This document shows, in pieces, positions 1 to 6,387 of a stretch of DNA of 18,001 bases. Made by a program: the position numbers and the translations under genes. Where the stretch lies: positions 1-18,001 of the forward strand of contig DASZCG010000057.1 in the NCBI GenBank assembly GCA_035943355.1, in the 5' to 3' direction. Under the pieces are notes generated by a model, which saw only the letters and a list, made by a program, of their open reading frames with translations, ran no database searches and was not told the origin of the DNA. The DNA is from 20CM-2-65-7 sp035943355. GTDB taxonomy: Bacteria > Gemmatimonadota > Gemmatimonadetes > Gemmatimonadales > GWC2-71-9. The first letter of the stretch is position 1. The number at the start of each line of letters is the position of its first letter.

Positions 1-196
1 CTCTTGAACCGTGCATCGCTCGGTCCGGATGCACCACTAGCCAGTTGGTCAGGCGGGCGGCGCTCGTTTCCGTGTTGCGCCCCCCCCCCCGCCCCCCGGC
101 GGCGTGAGCCTCGTCACTAGCCGTGCAGTTGGAATCATTAGAGTAGAGCACTTCCCCGAGGCTGCAGTCCACTCACGCCCTGTCAGGGGGCTACCG
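1..196. other. Non-coding stretch with a poly-C tract
   Basis: I see no convincing gene here. The main visible feature is a homopolymer block at 80-97: eleven C, one G, then six C, followed by GGCGGCG. A GTG at 104 would open the reading frame of the next gene early, but the 31 extra residues look nothing like a signal or membrane segment, and a good ribosome binding site sits before the ATG at 197. A -10-like TAGAGT lies at 139-144, but no matching -35 is visible 17 bases upstream. Upstream of 80 the sequence holds nothing I can name. Confidence 0.5.
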
Positions 197-592
197 ATGA
201 CGACATCGACCCCGGTCGCCGTAACGCGGACCGACGTTACAACCGCAATCGCCCTCCTGTTGATCGCCGAGGCGACACTCTTTTTCACATTTCTGTTCGT
301 TGTTGGGCCGATCGCCACGCTGGCACTGCTGTTGCCGCTCGCCGCGGTGCTTGTGCTCTGTGCGGCGTTGTATTGGGGACAGAATTGGGCGCGGTGGGCA
401 CTCCTGGCCCCAATAGCCTTTCGGGTTTGGAAGCTCGTGCTCGTGACCGCCGCGGCCTGGGGCTTGGGCCGGACGGGGACCGCGCTTTTCCTGATGCTGA
501 TTATTCTCGCGGAGTCGGCGGCTGCGTTTGTTTTGTTCGACAGGTACTTCGGGCACTTCTCGCAGCAGCACCGCGTAGGCGTACCCGGTTAG
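197..592 (+). CDS. Small integral membrane protein, four predicted TM helices
   Basis: The product is 131 residues and strongly hydrophobic. After a short polar N-terminus (MTTSTPVAVTRTD) I count four likely membrane helices, at roughly residues 15-36, 38-60, 66-86 and 90-112, with a polar tail ending in GVPG. I do not recognise a named family and no catalytic motif is visible. The ATG at 197 was chosen because AGGGGG at 185-190 lies six bases upstream; the longer GTG-initiated form at 104 has no such support. The gene converges on the M28 peptidase gene, and its TAG stop lies inside a perfect inverted repeat that also holds the peptidase stop codon. Function is unknown; it could be a DoxX-like or other small inner-membrane protein, but I cannot assign it. 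Confidence 0.7.
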   Translation: MTTSTPVAVTRTDVTTAIALLLIAEATLFFTFLFVVGPIATLALLLPLAAVLVLCAALYWGQNWARWALLAPIAFRVWKLVLVTAAAWGLGRTGTALFLMLIILAESAAAFVLFDRYFGHFSQQHRVGVPG

Positions 593-611
593 CCTCGCAC
601 GGACGAGGCTA
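590..611. terminator. Perfect hairpin holding the stop codons of two convergent genes
   Basis: TAGCCTCG at 590-597 pairs perfectly with CGAGGCTA at 604-611 around a six-base loop. The first three bases of the left arm are the TAG stop of the membrane protein gene, and the last three of the right arm, read on the minus strand, are the TAG stop of the peptidase gene. It is symmetric, so it could fold in both transcripts and act as a bidirectional 3' end. Neither side has a U-tract, so intrinsic termination is uncertain; RNA 3'-end protection is an alternative. Confidence 0.5.
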
Positions 612-1790
612 CTTGAGCGTCGCTCCCACGAGTCCCGCCACCGCCCCCAGCGTTGTCTGCGCCGCGTTCAACCCCAGGCGAAAATCTCTGTCGTTATACG
701 TCGCGTAGCGGTCGGTCGGCTGGTGCCAGTTGGGGTCCCACCCCGCACCGATCTGCGTGCCGCGCTCATTCTCCCGCAGACTGATCGCCGCCACGAGGTC
801 CTGGAACGGCCCGGAATCGGTGTTCGTCATGTGGGAACCGACACTCGCCGGATAGTCGGTCGCGTACTTCTCGTTCGCCGCGTGAAACGCCCACGCGAGC
901 CGCTGGGCTGCCTCGGCGAATTTCGCATTCGACTGGAATTCGATGTTCACGTCCGCCTCGGGGCGCTGCTCCGGACCGAGCGTGCCGTCGGCGCGCGGCA
1001 TGCCGTGATCGAACAGCATCATGTCGTGCTGGATCATGCCAAGCCACGTCGGTTCGGGATATTTCCGTGAGCCCGGCGGATCTTCCTTGCCCTGCAGCGC
1101 CTGGCGCTGCTCGACATACGCGCGCGCGCCATTCAGGCCCGTCTCTTCATTATTCCACAGCACGAAGCGGATCGAGCGGTCGGTCGTCACGTCGGGCGCC
1201 GAGACGATGCGCGCGAGCTCCATGACGAGGGCGGTGCCGGAGCCGTCGTCGTTCGCCGCCTCGCCCCAGCCGATCCCGTCCATATGCGCGCCGACGATGT
1301 ACATCTCGTTCGGATGCGTGGCGCCTACCTTGGTGCAGTACACCTCGTGGCGCTGGCCGGGAACGCCGGCCTCGGCGTCGAGCGCGCGGAGCTGCGCGTC
1401 GGGCTGGCGCAGCGAGTCGTTGTTGACGCCGGTGCGCGCGCGCATGCCGCGATAGCGGCCTCCACCCGCCGCGCGCGTCGTGTCGCGCGGCGGCCGCGGC
1501 TCCGCGCGCAGCGGCGGATACTGGTAGGTGAGCCGCGACACATCGCCACAACCGTAGCTCCGGAGCTGCTGCTCGATCCAGTCGACCGCGGCGCGGTTAC
1601 GCGCCGTGCCCTGGCGCCGGTCGCCGAACTGGGTGAGGCCCTTGATCGTCGCCTTGTAGTGCTCGAGGTCGAGGCGCGAGACGAGCCGGGCAATGGGGTC
1701 CGGTGGCGGCGTTCGCGCGGTGTCCTGGGCAGACGCGACGGCGGATGCAGCGGAGATCACGAGGGCGAGTGTTGCGGACATCCTGAGCAT
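609..1790 (-). CDS. Secreted M28 family zinc metallopeptidase
   Basis: The 393-residue product starts with a signal peptide (MLRMSATLALVISAASAVASAQ). The rest is a peptidase M28 (aminopeptidase Y/S type) domain that binds two zinc ions and removes N-terminal residues from peptides, probably in the periplasm or outside the cell. Visible ligands in order: His169 in GAHMDG, bridging Asp181 in NDDGSG, the catalytic/metal pair Glu215-Glu216 in NNEETG, Asp256 in IQHDMM, and His356 in DPNWHQPTDRY. All positions expected from the Aeromonas aminopeptidase model appear to be present, so it should be active. A Pro/Arg/Gly-rich insertion lies at about residues 95-145. The ATG at 1790 gives a proper signal peptide; the reading frame is open further upstream to 1943, but that extension is Arg-rich and overlaps the cold shock promoter region. 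Confidence 0.92.
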   Translation of the reverse strand: MLRMSATLALVISAASAVASAQDTARTPPPDPIARLVSRLDLEHYKATIKGLTQFGDRRQGTARNRAAVDWIEQQLRSYGCGDVSRLTYQYPPLRAEPRPPRDTTRAAGGGRYRGMRARTGVNNDSLRQPDAQLRALDAEAGVPGQRHEVYCTKVGATHPNEMYIVGAHMDGIGWGEAANDDGSGTALVMELARIVSAPDVTTDRSIRFVLWNNEETGLNGARAYVEQRQALQGKEDPPGSRKYPEPTWLGMIQHDMMLFDHGMPRADGTLGPEQRPEADVNIEFQSNAKFAEAAQRLAWAFHAANEKYATDYPASVGSHMTNTDSGPFQDLVAAISLRENERGTQIGAGWDPNWHQPTDRYATYNDRDFRLGLNAAQTTLGAVAGLVGATLK

Positions 1791-1893
1791 AGGCTTCCAA
1801 ATCTGACGGCGGGCGCCGCGAGAGGGAATTACCGCACCCGCTGACCAGCTGTTGCAACGCCGCAACGCAGGCCGCCCGGGCCGTTCCCGCCTG

Positions 1894-1922
1894 TTGACTT
1901 TTTGGTGTCGCCTGGACATTGT
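1894..1922 (+). promoter_or_regulatory. Candidate sigma70-type promoter for the cold shock gene
   Basis: TTGACT at 1894-1899 matches the -35 consensus at five of six positions. A 17-base spacer places CATTGT at 1917-1922 as a weak -10 (three of six). Transcription would start near 1929 and give a leader of about 160 bases. The -10 is poor, so this is a proposal rather than a firm call. Confidence 0.35.
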
Positions 1923-1939
1923 TGTGACGAGCGAACAAG

Positions 1940-2007
1940 CCACGGCACAGTGCCGTGGTCGATCACCAGTGACCGACGAGAGGACCTGGGCAAACGTCTC
2001 AGGTCCT
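1940..2007 (+). promoter_or_regulatory. Structured leader of the cold shock mRNA with two hairpins
   Basis: The first hairpin is perfect: CCACGGCA (1940-1947), loop CAG, TGCCGTGG (1951-1958). The second pairs AGGACCTGGG (1981-1990) with TCTCAGGTCCT (1997-2007), giving eight Watson-Crick pairs plus a G-T and a G-C pair. It is followed by TTGTGCTTTT, so it resembles an intrinsic terminator or attenuator located about 80 bases before the csp start. Cold shock mRNAs of the cspA type are known for long, temperature-sensitive leaders, so a regulatory role fits. No upstream plus-strand gene exists for it to terminate. Confidence 0.45.
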
Positions 2008-2088
2008 TTGTGCTTTTGAGTCGCTCGACCGGTGGCGCAAATTCAAGGTCGCCGCCGGAAAACAGTAAGTGAACAGGAGTAACATCAG

Positions 2089-2298
2089 ATGGCACGTATC
2101 ACCGGTACCGTGAAGTGGTTCAACGACGCGAAGGGGTTCGGTTTCATCACGCCCGAGAACGGCGAGAAGGACTGCTTCGTGCACCACACCGCCATTCAGG
2201 CGCAGGGCTTCAAGTCCCTCGCTGAAGGCGAGCGCGTCGAGTTCGAGGTCGTCCAGGGTCCGAAGGGCCCGGCGGCGCAGAACGTCGTCAAGCTGTAA
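2089..2298 (+). CDS. csp: CspA-type cold shock protein
   Basis: This is a 69-residue, single cold shock domain protein of the normal family length. The RNA-binding motifs are clear: RNP1 in KGFGFI (residues 15-20) and RNP2 in DCFVHH (residues 28-33), preceded by the conserved GTVKWFNDAKG start. It should bind single-stranded RNA or DNA and act as an RNA chaperone that melts mRNA structure. CAGGAG at 2074-2079 lies nine bases before the ATG. It is monocistronic: a structured leader precedes it and a strong terminator follows 22 bases after the stop. RNP2 has Cys where Val is usual, which is a common variation. Confidence 0.97.
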   Translation: MARITGTVKWFNDAKGFGFITPENGEKDCFVHHTAIQAQGFKSLAEGERVEFEVVQGPKGPAAQNVVKL

Positions 2299-2320
2299 CC
2301 ACTGCGGTACAGCGAACGCC

Positions 2321-2355
2321 CACGGCGCTCTCTCACGAGGGCGCCGTGTTTTTTT
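2321..2355 (+). terminator. Strong intrinsic terminator after csp
   Basis: CACGGCGCTCTC at 2321-2332 pairs with GAGGGCGCCGTG at 2337-2348 over 12 positions (one T-G wobble) around the tetraloop TCAC. Seven T residues follow at 2349-2355. This is a textbook Rho-independent terminator for the cold shock gene. Confidence 0.92.
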
Positions 2356-2370
2356 GCTTTAGATTAGCGC

Positions 2371-4227
2371 GTGCCCGACGATCGCCTCGGCATGCACGCG
2401 TCCATCTCGCGCCGTGACTTCCTCAACGGCACGCTCCTCGCGAGCGCGGGCCTGGTCCTGGGCCGCCACACGCAGGCGCCCACCATCGCTCCCGCCGACG
2501 CCTGGAACGGCTACGGCGGCGTCGGCGACTACGCGCGCGCGCACGGCAACATGTACGACATGATGACGACGGCGCATCGCATGCGCGACGGAGACTTCGA
2601 GCGCGCGATCGCCGGCGCGACCGACACCGGCGAGATGTACGACCTGGTCGCAGTCGGCGGCGGGATCAGCGGACTCGCCGCCGCCGTTGTGTTTCAGAAG
2701 CAGCGTGGCGGCAAGTGCCTGGTGCTCGACAACCACGCGATCTTCGGCGGCGAGGCGAAGCGCAACGAGTTCCGGGTCGATGGCCACGCCGTCGTCGCCC
2801 ACCAGGGCTCGGCCATCTTCCTCGTGCCGCAGAAAGGCGGCTACACCGACGCCTTCTACAATCTGATCGGCATGGATCGGTCGGCGTTCGCATACCAGAC
2901 CTGCGCCGAGATGCCGCTGGCGCACAGCCCCTACGACGAACCGCCGAACTATGGCTTCTACTTTGGACCGCAATTCGGACAGCGCCCCGGCGTGTGGGTA
3001 ATCGATCCGTGGGGCAAGAAGCTCGACGGCACACCGCTGTCGGACGCGGTGAAAACGGAATTGCTGCGGTGGCGGAACGTCGAGAGCGCAGGACCGCGGC
3101 CTCAGACCGAAGGCGACGCCATCTCGCGCCAGCTCGACCGCATCACGCTGGAAGAGCACCTGATGACGCGTCACCAGATCAGTCGCGAGACGGTGCGGAC
3201 GTTTCTCTCGCCCGTCGAGGGCGGCGGCTACGGGCTGGGCCCCGATGTCCTGTCGGCGTACTGCAACTACGCGATCGAGACGCAGTTCCCCGGCGACGGC
3301 GACCAGGCTCTCGGCGATCAGATGTTCCCCGACGGCAACAGCGGCTTCGCGCGCCTGATGGTGAAGACGCTCATCCCCGACGCCTTCCCCGGGCCGCGCA
3401 CCGTGGACGCCGTGTGGCAGAATCGCGTCCAGTTCCCCGCCCTGGACCGCGCCGGGCAAGCGACGCGCATTCGCCTGAACGCCACAGTCATCCGTGTCGC
3501 ACATGCGGGAGATCCCGCTCACGCACCGCACGTGGTCATCACGTACGTCATTGGCGACCGGCTCTTTACGGTCAAGGCGCGCGCCGTCGTGATGGCGGGC
3601 GGCAGTTGGACCACGAAGCACATCGTCGCCGATCTGCCTGAGAGCCACCGCGCGGCGTACGCGCAGTTCTACCGCTCACCCTGCCTGATGGCGAACATCG
3701 CGGTTCGCCATTGGCGCTTCCTCTATAAGATGGGGATGTCCGGGTGCCGCTGGTTCGAAGGGTTGGGCAACTATCTCTCGGTGCGCAAACTGGCGACCGT
3801 CGGCGGCATCAACCCCACCGTCGGGCCCGATTCACCCACCGTGCTCACGATCAAAGTCTTGTTCTCACAGCCGGGCCTGCCGATCGGCGAACAGGGCAGT
3901 CGGGGCCGAGCGGAGCTGCTCGGCACGTCGTTCGCGCAGTACGAGCGCGCCTTCCGCGAGCAACTGGGCGACATGTTCGCCCCGGGCGGCTTCGACCCGA
4001 GGCGCGACATCGCAGGCATCATTCTCAATCGCTGGGGCCATGCGTATGTGAATCCGCAGCCCGGCTTCTTTTTCGGCACGGACGGCCAAGCAGCTCCGCG
4101 CGACGTCCTCCGCAACAGCGCTCATGGGCGTATCGCGTTTGCGAACACCGATCTTGCCGGAGCCATGGATCACCGCAACTCGATTCGCGAAGCGGAGCGT
4201 GCGGTCAACCAGCTGCTCGCGGTATGA
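2371..4227 (+). CDS. Tat-exported FAD-dependent oxidoreductase, spermidine dehydrogenase-like
   Basis: The 618-residue product opens with a twin-arginine motif (SRRDFLNG, about residues 13-20) and a hydrophobic stretch (LLASAGLVLG), so it is probably exported folded with its cofactor. An FAD-binding Rossmann motif follows: DLVAVGGGISGLAAA at about 91-105, with the acidic strand end LVLDNHAIFGGEAKRNEF at about 118-134. That last motif, and the overall length, resemble the spermidine dehydrogenase (SpdH) group of flavin amine oxidoreductases; I base this on memory of the family and cannot confirm the substrate. The GTG at 2371 starts the longest frame and has no ribosome binding site; TAGATT at 2360-2365 could be a -10 for a leaderless start. 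An ATG at 2392 keeps the whole Tat signal and is equally possible. It converges on the cupin gene with three bases between the stops. Confidence 0.88.
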   Translation: MPDDRLGMHASISRRDFLNGTLLASAGLVLGRHTQAPTIAPADAWNGYGGVGDYARAHGNMYDMMTTAHRMRDGDFERAIAGATDTGEMYDLVAVGGGISGLAAAVVFQKQRGGKCLVLDNHAIFGGEAKRNEFRVDGHAVVAHQGSAIFLVPQKGGYTDAFYNLIGMDRSAFAYQTCAEMPLAHSPYDEPPNYGFYFGPQFGQRPGVWVIDPWGKKLDGTPLSDAVKTELLRWRNVESAGPRPQTEGDAISRQLDRITLEEHLMTRHQISRETVRTFLSPVEGGGYGLGPDVLSAYCNYAIETQFPGDGDQALGDQMFPDGNSGFARLMVKTLIPDAFPGPRTVDAVWQNRVQFPALDRAGQATRIRLNATVIRVAHAGDPAHAPHVVITYVIGDRLFTVKARAVVMAGGSWTTKHIVADLPESHRAAYAQFYRSPCLMANIAVRHWRFLYKMGMSGCRWFEGLGNYLSVRKLATVGGINPTVGPDSPTVLTIKVLFSQPGLPIGEQGSRGRAELLGTSFAQYERAFREQLGDMFAPGGFDPRRDIAGIILNRWGHAYVNPQPGFFFGTDGQAAPRDVLRNSAHGRIAFANTDLAGAMDHRNSIREAERAVNQLLAV

Positions 4228-4230
4228 CGG

Positions 4231-4611
4231 CTACTTCCTGAGATAGGCGTCGGTCTTCTTGAGCCAATCCTCGCGTGGCGGGCAGAACACGTCCACGTCG
4301 AGCGTATCCTCCAGCGCGTGGGCCTCGTGCGGCACGTTGCCCGGCAGATGCAGCACCTCGCCCGCACGCACCACGATCTCCTCGGCACCGTCGTCTCCGA
4401 CGAAAAATTGCAGCGCGCCTTCCAGGATGTAAGTGAACTGCTCGTTCATGTGCGAGTGTTTCGGGACGATGCAGCCTTTCTTTAGATATACGTGGGTGAG
4501 CATCAGCGCGTCGCCGGTGATCAGGCGGCGCGACAGTTTCTCGTTCACGTCCTCGAGCTGGACCTGATCCCAGCGGTACCATGTGGCTGCTCGCTTCGCG
4601 CTCACTGCCAT
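4231..4611 (-). CDS. Single-domain cupin protein
   Basis: This is a 126-residue small beta-barrel protein. Both cupin motifs are intact: motif 1 in GCIVPKHSHMNEQFTYILEG (about residues 46-65) with two His ligands and an acidic or Gln partner, and motif 2 in GEVLHLPGNVPHEAHA (about 87-102) with the third His. It probably binds one divalent metal; the substrate is unknown. Start choice is open. The ATG at 4611 has GGAGA ending only one base upstream, which is too close, whereas a GTG at 4605 (residue 3) sits six bases from the same GGAGA, so translation may begin there. A good promoter lies just upstream, so it can be transcribed independently of the DUF6702 gene. Its stop is three bases from that of the convergent FAD oxidoreductase gene. 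Confidence 0.9.
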   Translation of the reverse strand: MAVSAKRAATWYRWDQVQLEDVNEKLSRRLITGDALMLTHVYLKKGCIVPKHSHMNEQFTYILEGALQFFVGDDGAEEIVVRAGEVLHLPGNVPHEAHALEDTLDVDVFCPPREDWLKKTDAYLRK

Positions 4612-4635
4612 TCTCCACGACGGAGGGAAGCGACA

Positions 4636-4664
4636 ACGCTACGGTCCGGACGATGAGGCGTCAA
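4636..4664 (-). promoter_or_regulatory. Candidate sigma70 promoter for the cupin gene
   Basis: On the minus strand TTGACG (4664-4659) is followed by exactly 17 bases and TAGCGT (4641-4636). The -35 matches five of six positions and the -10 fits the TAnnnT pattern. It lies 25 bases upstream of the cupin start, in the 82-bp gap after the DUF6702 gene. Confidence 0.5.
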
Positions 4665-4693
4665 AACCCGACGTCGCTGCGGGGATGTGCGTC

Positions 4694-5128
4694 TCACGGC
4701 AGCTGCCGCGGCGGGTCTCCTCGCGAGAACAAGAATGAGGAGCGCCGGCCGCCGTAGCTCGCTTGCACAATGTTGATCTGGTCTGCATACAGCTCGAACA
4801 ACAGCCGTGCGTGGACGCCGAGCCCCCTCATGCCGTCGCGCGCGGCCGCGTGGAGACACAGCCACAACACGTCACCGGTGCGCCGCAGGCCACACCAGGT
4901 GACGGCGAGCGGCCGTCCCCGGCGGTCCGTGAGCGCGAACGTCGATTGGAGGTAGGCGAAGGCCGTCGTGTCCGTCACGTCGTGCCCGACCGCAGCCCTG
5001 AAGTCGTCGGCGAAAACGCGTACCGACACCTCCACAGTCCCGTCGCGATCGCTGTAGGCAAGCTGGGTGAGGGTCGTGTGCAGCGGGTGCGCCACGAGCA
5101 GGGCGAGCGCGAGGGCCAGTACGCTCAT
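4694..5128 (-). CDS. DUF6702-like exported protein
   Basis: The 144-residue product starts with a hydrophobic leader (MSVLALALALLVAHPLH), which unusually has no basic residue in its n-region. The mature part (HTTLTQLAYSDRDGTVEVSV, then VFADDF, ALTDRRGRPL and LLFELYADQINIVQASY) resembles proteins grouped as DUF6702, small exported proteins of unknown function found in several soil phyla; this is from memory. No catalytic residues stand out. The start ATG overlaps the stop of the preceding discoidin-domain gene as ATGA, so translation is probably coupled to it. The reading frame continues upstream to 5251, but that part is the antisense-like shadow of the discoidin gene, so the ATG at 5128 is preferred. 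Confidence 0.75.
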   Translation of the reverse strand: MSVLALALALLVAHPLHTTLTQLAYSDRDGTVEVSVRVFADDFRAAVGHDVTDTTAFAYLQSTFALTDRRGRPLAVTWCGLRRTGDVLWLCLHAAARDGMRGLGVHARLLFELYADQINIVQASYGGRRSSFLFSRGDPPRQLP

Positions 5129-5877
5129 GCTACCAGGGACTCCGTCATCAGGATGCGCAGGTATCGTGTCCCAACCGACGCGTCGCTCAGCTTGAGCGTG
5201 ACCGTTCCGCCCTGCGAGCTCTTCTGTGTTCCGGACGGGAAGAGCTTCCACTCGCCTTTCGGTCCTCCGTCAAAGTCGAGGGCGTTCGTGCCAACCCAGT
5301 ACTCCACACGATAGGTCGTGGCATACGGGCTGGCCCACGCGATGCGGACCGCACTCACGGGCTTCTCGGCTTGGAGGTCCACGATCACCCACTGCGGGTG
5401 CAGTGTATCGCTTTCGCTCGTGAATTTGCGTGTCAGATACGGATTGCTTTTCCAGTAGCTGAGGTTCGGACCCGCGACGGGACGATCGCCACTGGTCGCG
5501 AAGCCGCGGTGCGGGAGCGCATACGCGAGGATGTAGCGAATCGGTTCCTTGAGATCGGTGCTGCCGATGAAGTAGCCGCTGCGATGCGCCGCATCACTCC
5601 ATGTGCCGTTCTCAGTCCAATGCCAGGCTGCCATGCGCAGCTCGGTGTTCACCCGGTAGGTGATCGGCCCCCACCCTGCCGAGAGGGCTTCCTGGATGAT
5701 GTGCGGCGTGTAGACGCGATTGATGTCGATCCGGGACAGCACGTCGATCGAGCTTCCGAGCGCGCTATCGGGATCGAACGAATTGATGGCGTGCCCCGGC
5801 GTGACGTCGACGCGAACGGTCGCAGTTTGCGCGGAGAGCGCGGTGGCTAGCGTAGTGAGCAGCAGAGCTAGTTTCAT
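5125..5877 (-). CDS. Discoidin (F5/8 type C) domain protein, probably truncated
   Basis: The 250-residue product has a signal peptide (MKLALLLTTLATALSAQ). An N-terminal region containing INSFDPDSALGSSIDVL and AGWGPITYRVNTELRMAAWHW is followed by a beta-sandwich of F5/8 type C character, with YWKSNPYLTRKF, HPQWVIVDL, AVRIAWASPYATTYRVEYW and TRYLRILMTES. Such domains bind carbohydrates. As I remember them, homologues with these motifs are much longer and continue directly after MTES into a large glycoside-hydrolase-like region. Here the frame ends three residues after MTES, at the start of the DUF6702 gene (ATGA overlap). The simplest reading is a deletion that removed the catalytic part. The ATG at 5877 was chosen because it gives the signal peptide; the upstream extension to 5919 has none. 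Confidence 0.72.
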   Translation of the reverse strand: MKLALLLTTLATALSAQTATVRVDVTPGHAINSFDPDSALGSSIDVLSRIDINRVYTPHIIQEALSAGWGPITYRVNTELRMAAWHWTENGTWSDAAHRSGYFIGSTDLKEPIRYILAYALPHRGFATSGDRPVAGPNLSYWKSNPYLTRKFTSESDTLHPQWVIVDLQAEKPVSAVRIAWASPYATTYRVEYWVGTNALDFDGGPKGEWKLFPSGTQKSSQGGTVTLKLSDASVGTRYLRILMTESLVA

Positions 5878-5907
5878 GTCGTCAGAGCAGTAGGTTAAGC
5901 CACGAAT

Positions 5908-6387
5908 ATGACGCTCCACGGCAAGACACTCCAGCGTAGACGACCGATGCGCGTCGCGGGCCTCGCGCTCCGTACCGACAACGCCACGGAAGCACAGCCC
6001 GTGGTCGGCAAGATCCCGGGATTGTGGCAGCGGTTTCGCAGCGAGGACTGGTTCGACCGCCTCGGCAAGCTCGGCGCGTTCGGACCGCCGATCGGTGTCT
6101 ATTCCGCGTACGAGAGCGACGCCTCCGGATCGTTTCAGATCCTCGGCGGCCGGGAGGTCAAAGCAAACGCGGCGGTCGCTGCGCCACTCGAGAACGTTTC
6201 AGTTCCCGCCGGCACCTATTTGCTGTTTCAGAGCAACGGTTCCCTGCCCGGTTCGGTGATCCGAGGCTGGCAGGACGTATGGGCGTACTTCGAGCGCCCC
6301 GATGCGCCCGCGCGCGCCTACACGTACGACGTCGAGGTTTATCCCGATGCGGAAACCGTCGAGATCTGGGTAGCGATCGAGGGCTGA
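5908..6387 (+). CDS. GyrI-like / effector-binding domain protein
   Basis: This 159-residue stand-alone protein resembles the effector-binding (GyrI-like, Cass2-type) domain that AraC-family regulators such as Rob use to bind cationic drugs and other hydrophobic ligands. Supporting motifs are VAGLALRTDNA near the start, VGKIPGLWQRF, PIGVYSAYESDASGSF, VPAGTYLLFQ and the C-terminal VEIWVAIEG with the conserved acidic residue. It has no DNA-binding domain, so it may bind a small molecule directly. The ATG at 5908 keeps the first beta strand (residues 10-22); a later ATG at 5947 would remove part of it. No clear ribosome binding site precedes 5908; a TAGGTT at 5891-5896 could be a -10 for a short or absent leader. 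It heads an operon with a lipoprotein starting immediately after its stop. Confidence 0.8.
   Translation: MTLHGKTLQRRRPMRVAGLALRTDNATEAQPVVGKIPGLWQRFRSEDWFDRLGKLGAFGPPIGVYSAYESDASGSFQILGGREVKANAAVAAPLENVSVPAGTYLLFQSNGSLPGSVIRGWQDVWAYFERPDAPARAYTYDVEVYPDAETVEIWVAIEG

Noticed and set aside
2715..3641. 308-residue plus-strand frame inside the FAD oxidoreductase gene
   Set aside because: Arg-rich translation of the wrong frame within an intact gene.
2359..3648. 429-residue open frame on the minus strand opposite the FAD oxidoreductase gene
   Set aside because: It is the high-GC shadow of a well-supported gene; its sequence is low in hydrophobic order and shows no domain motif.
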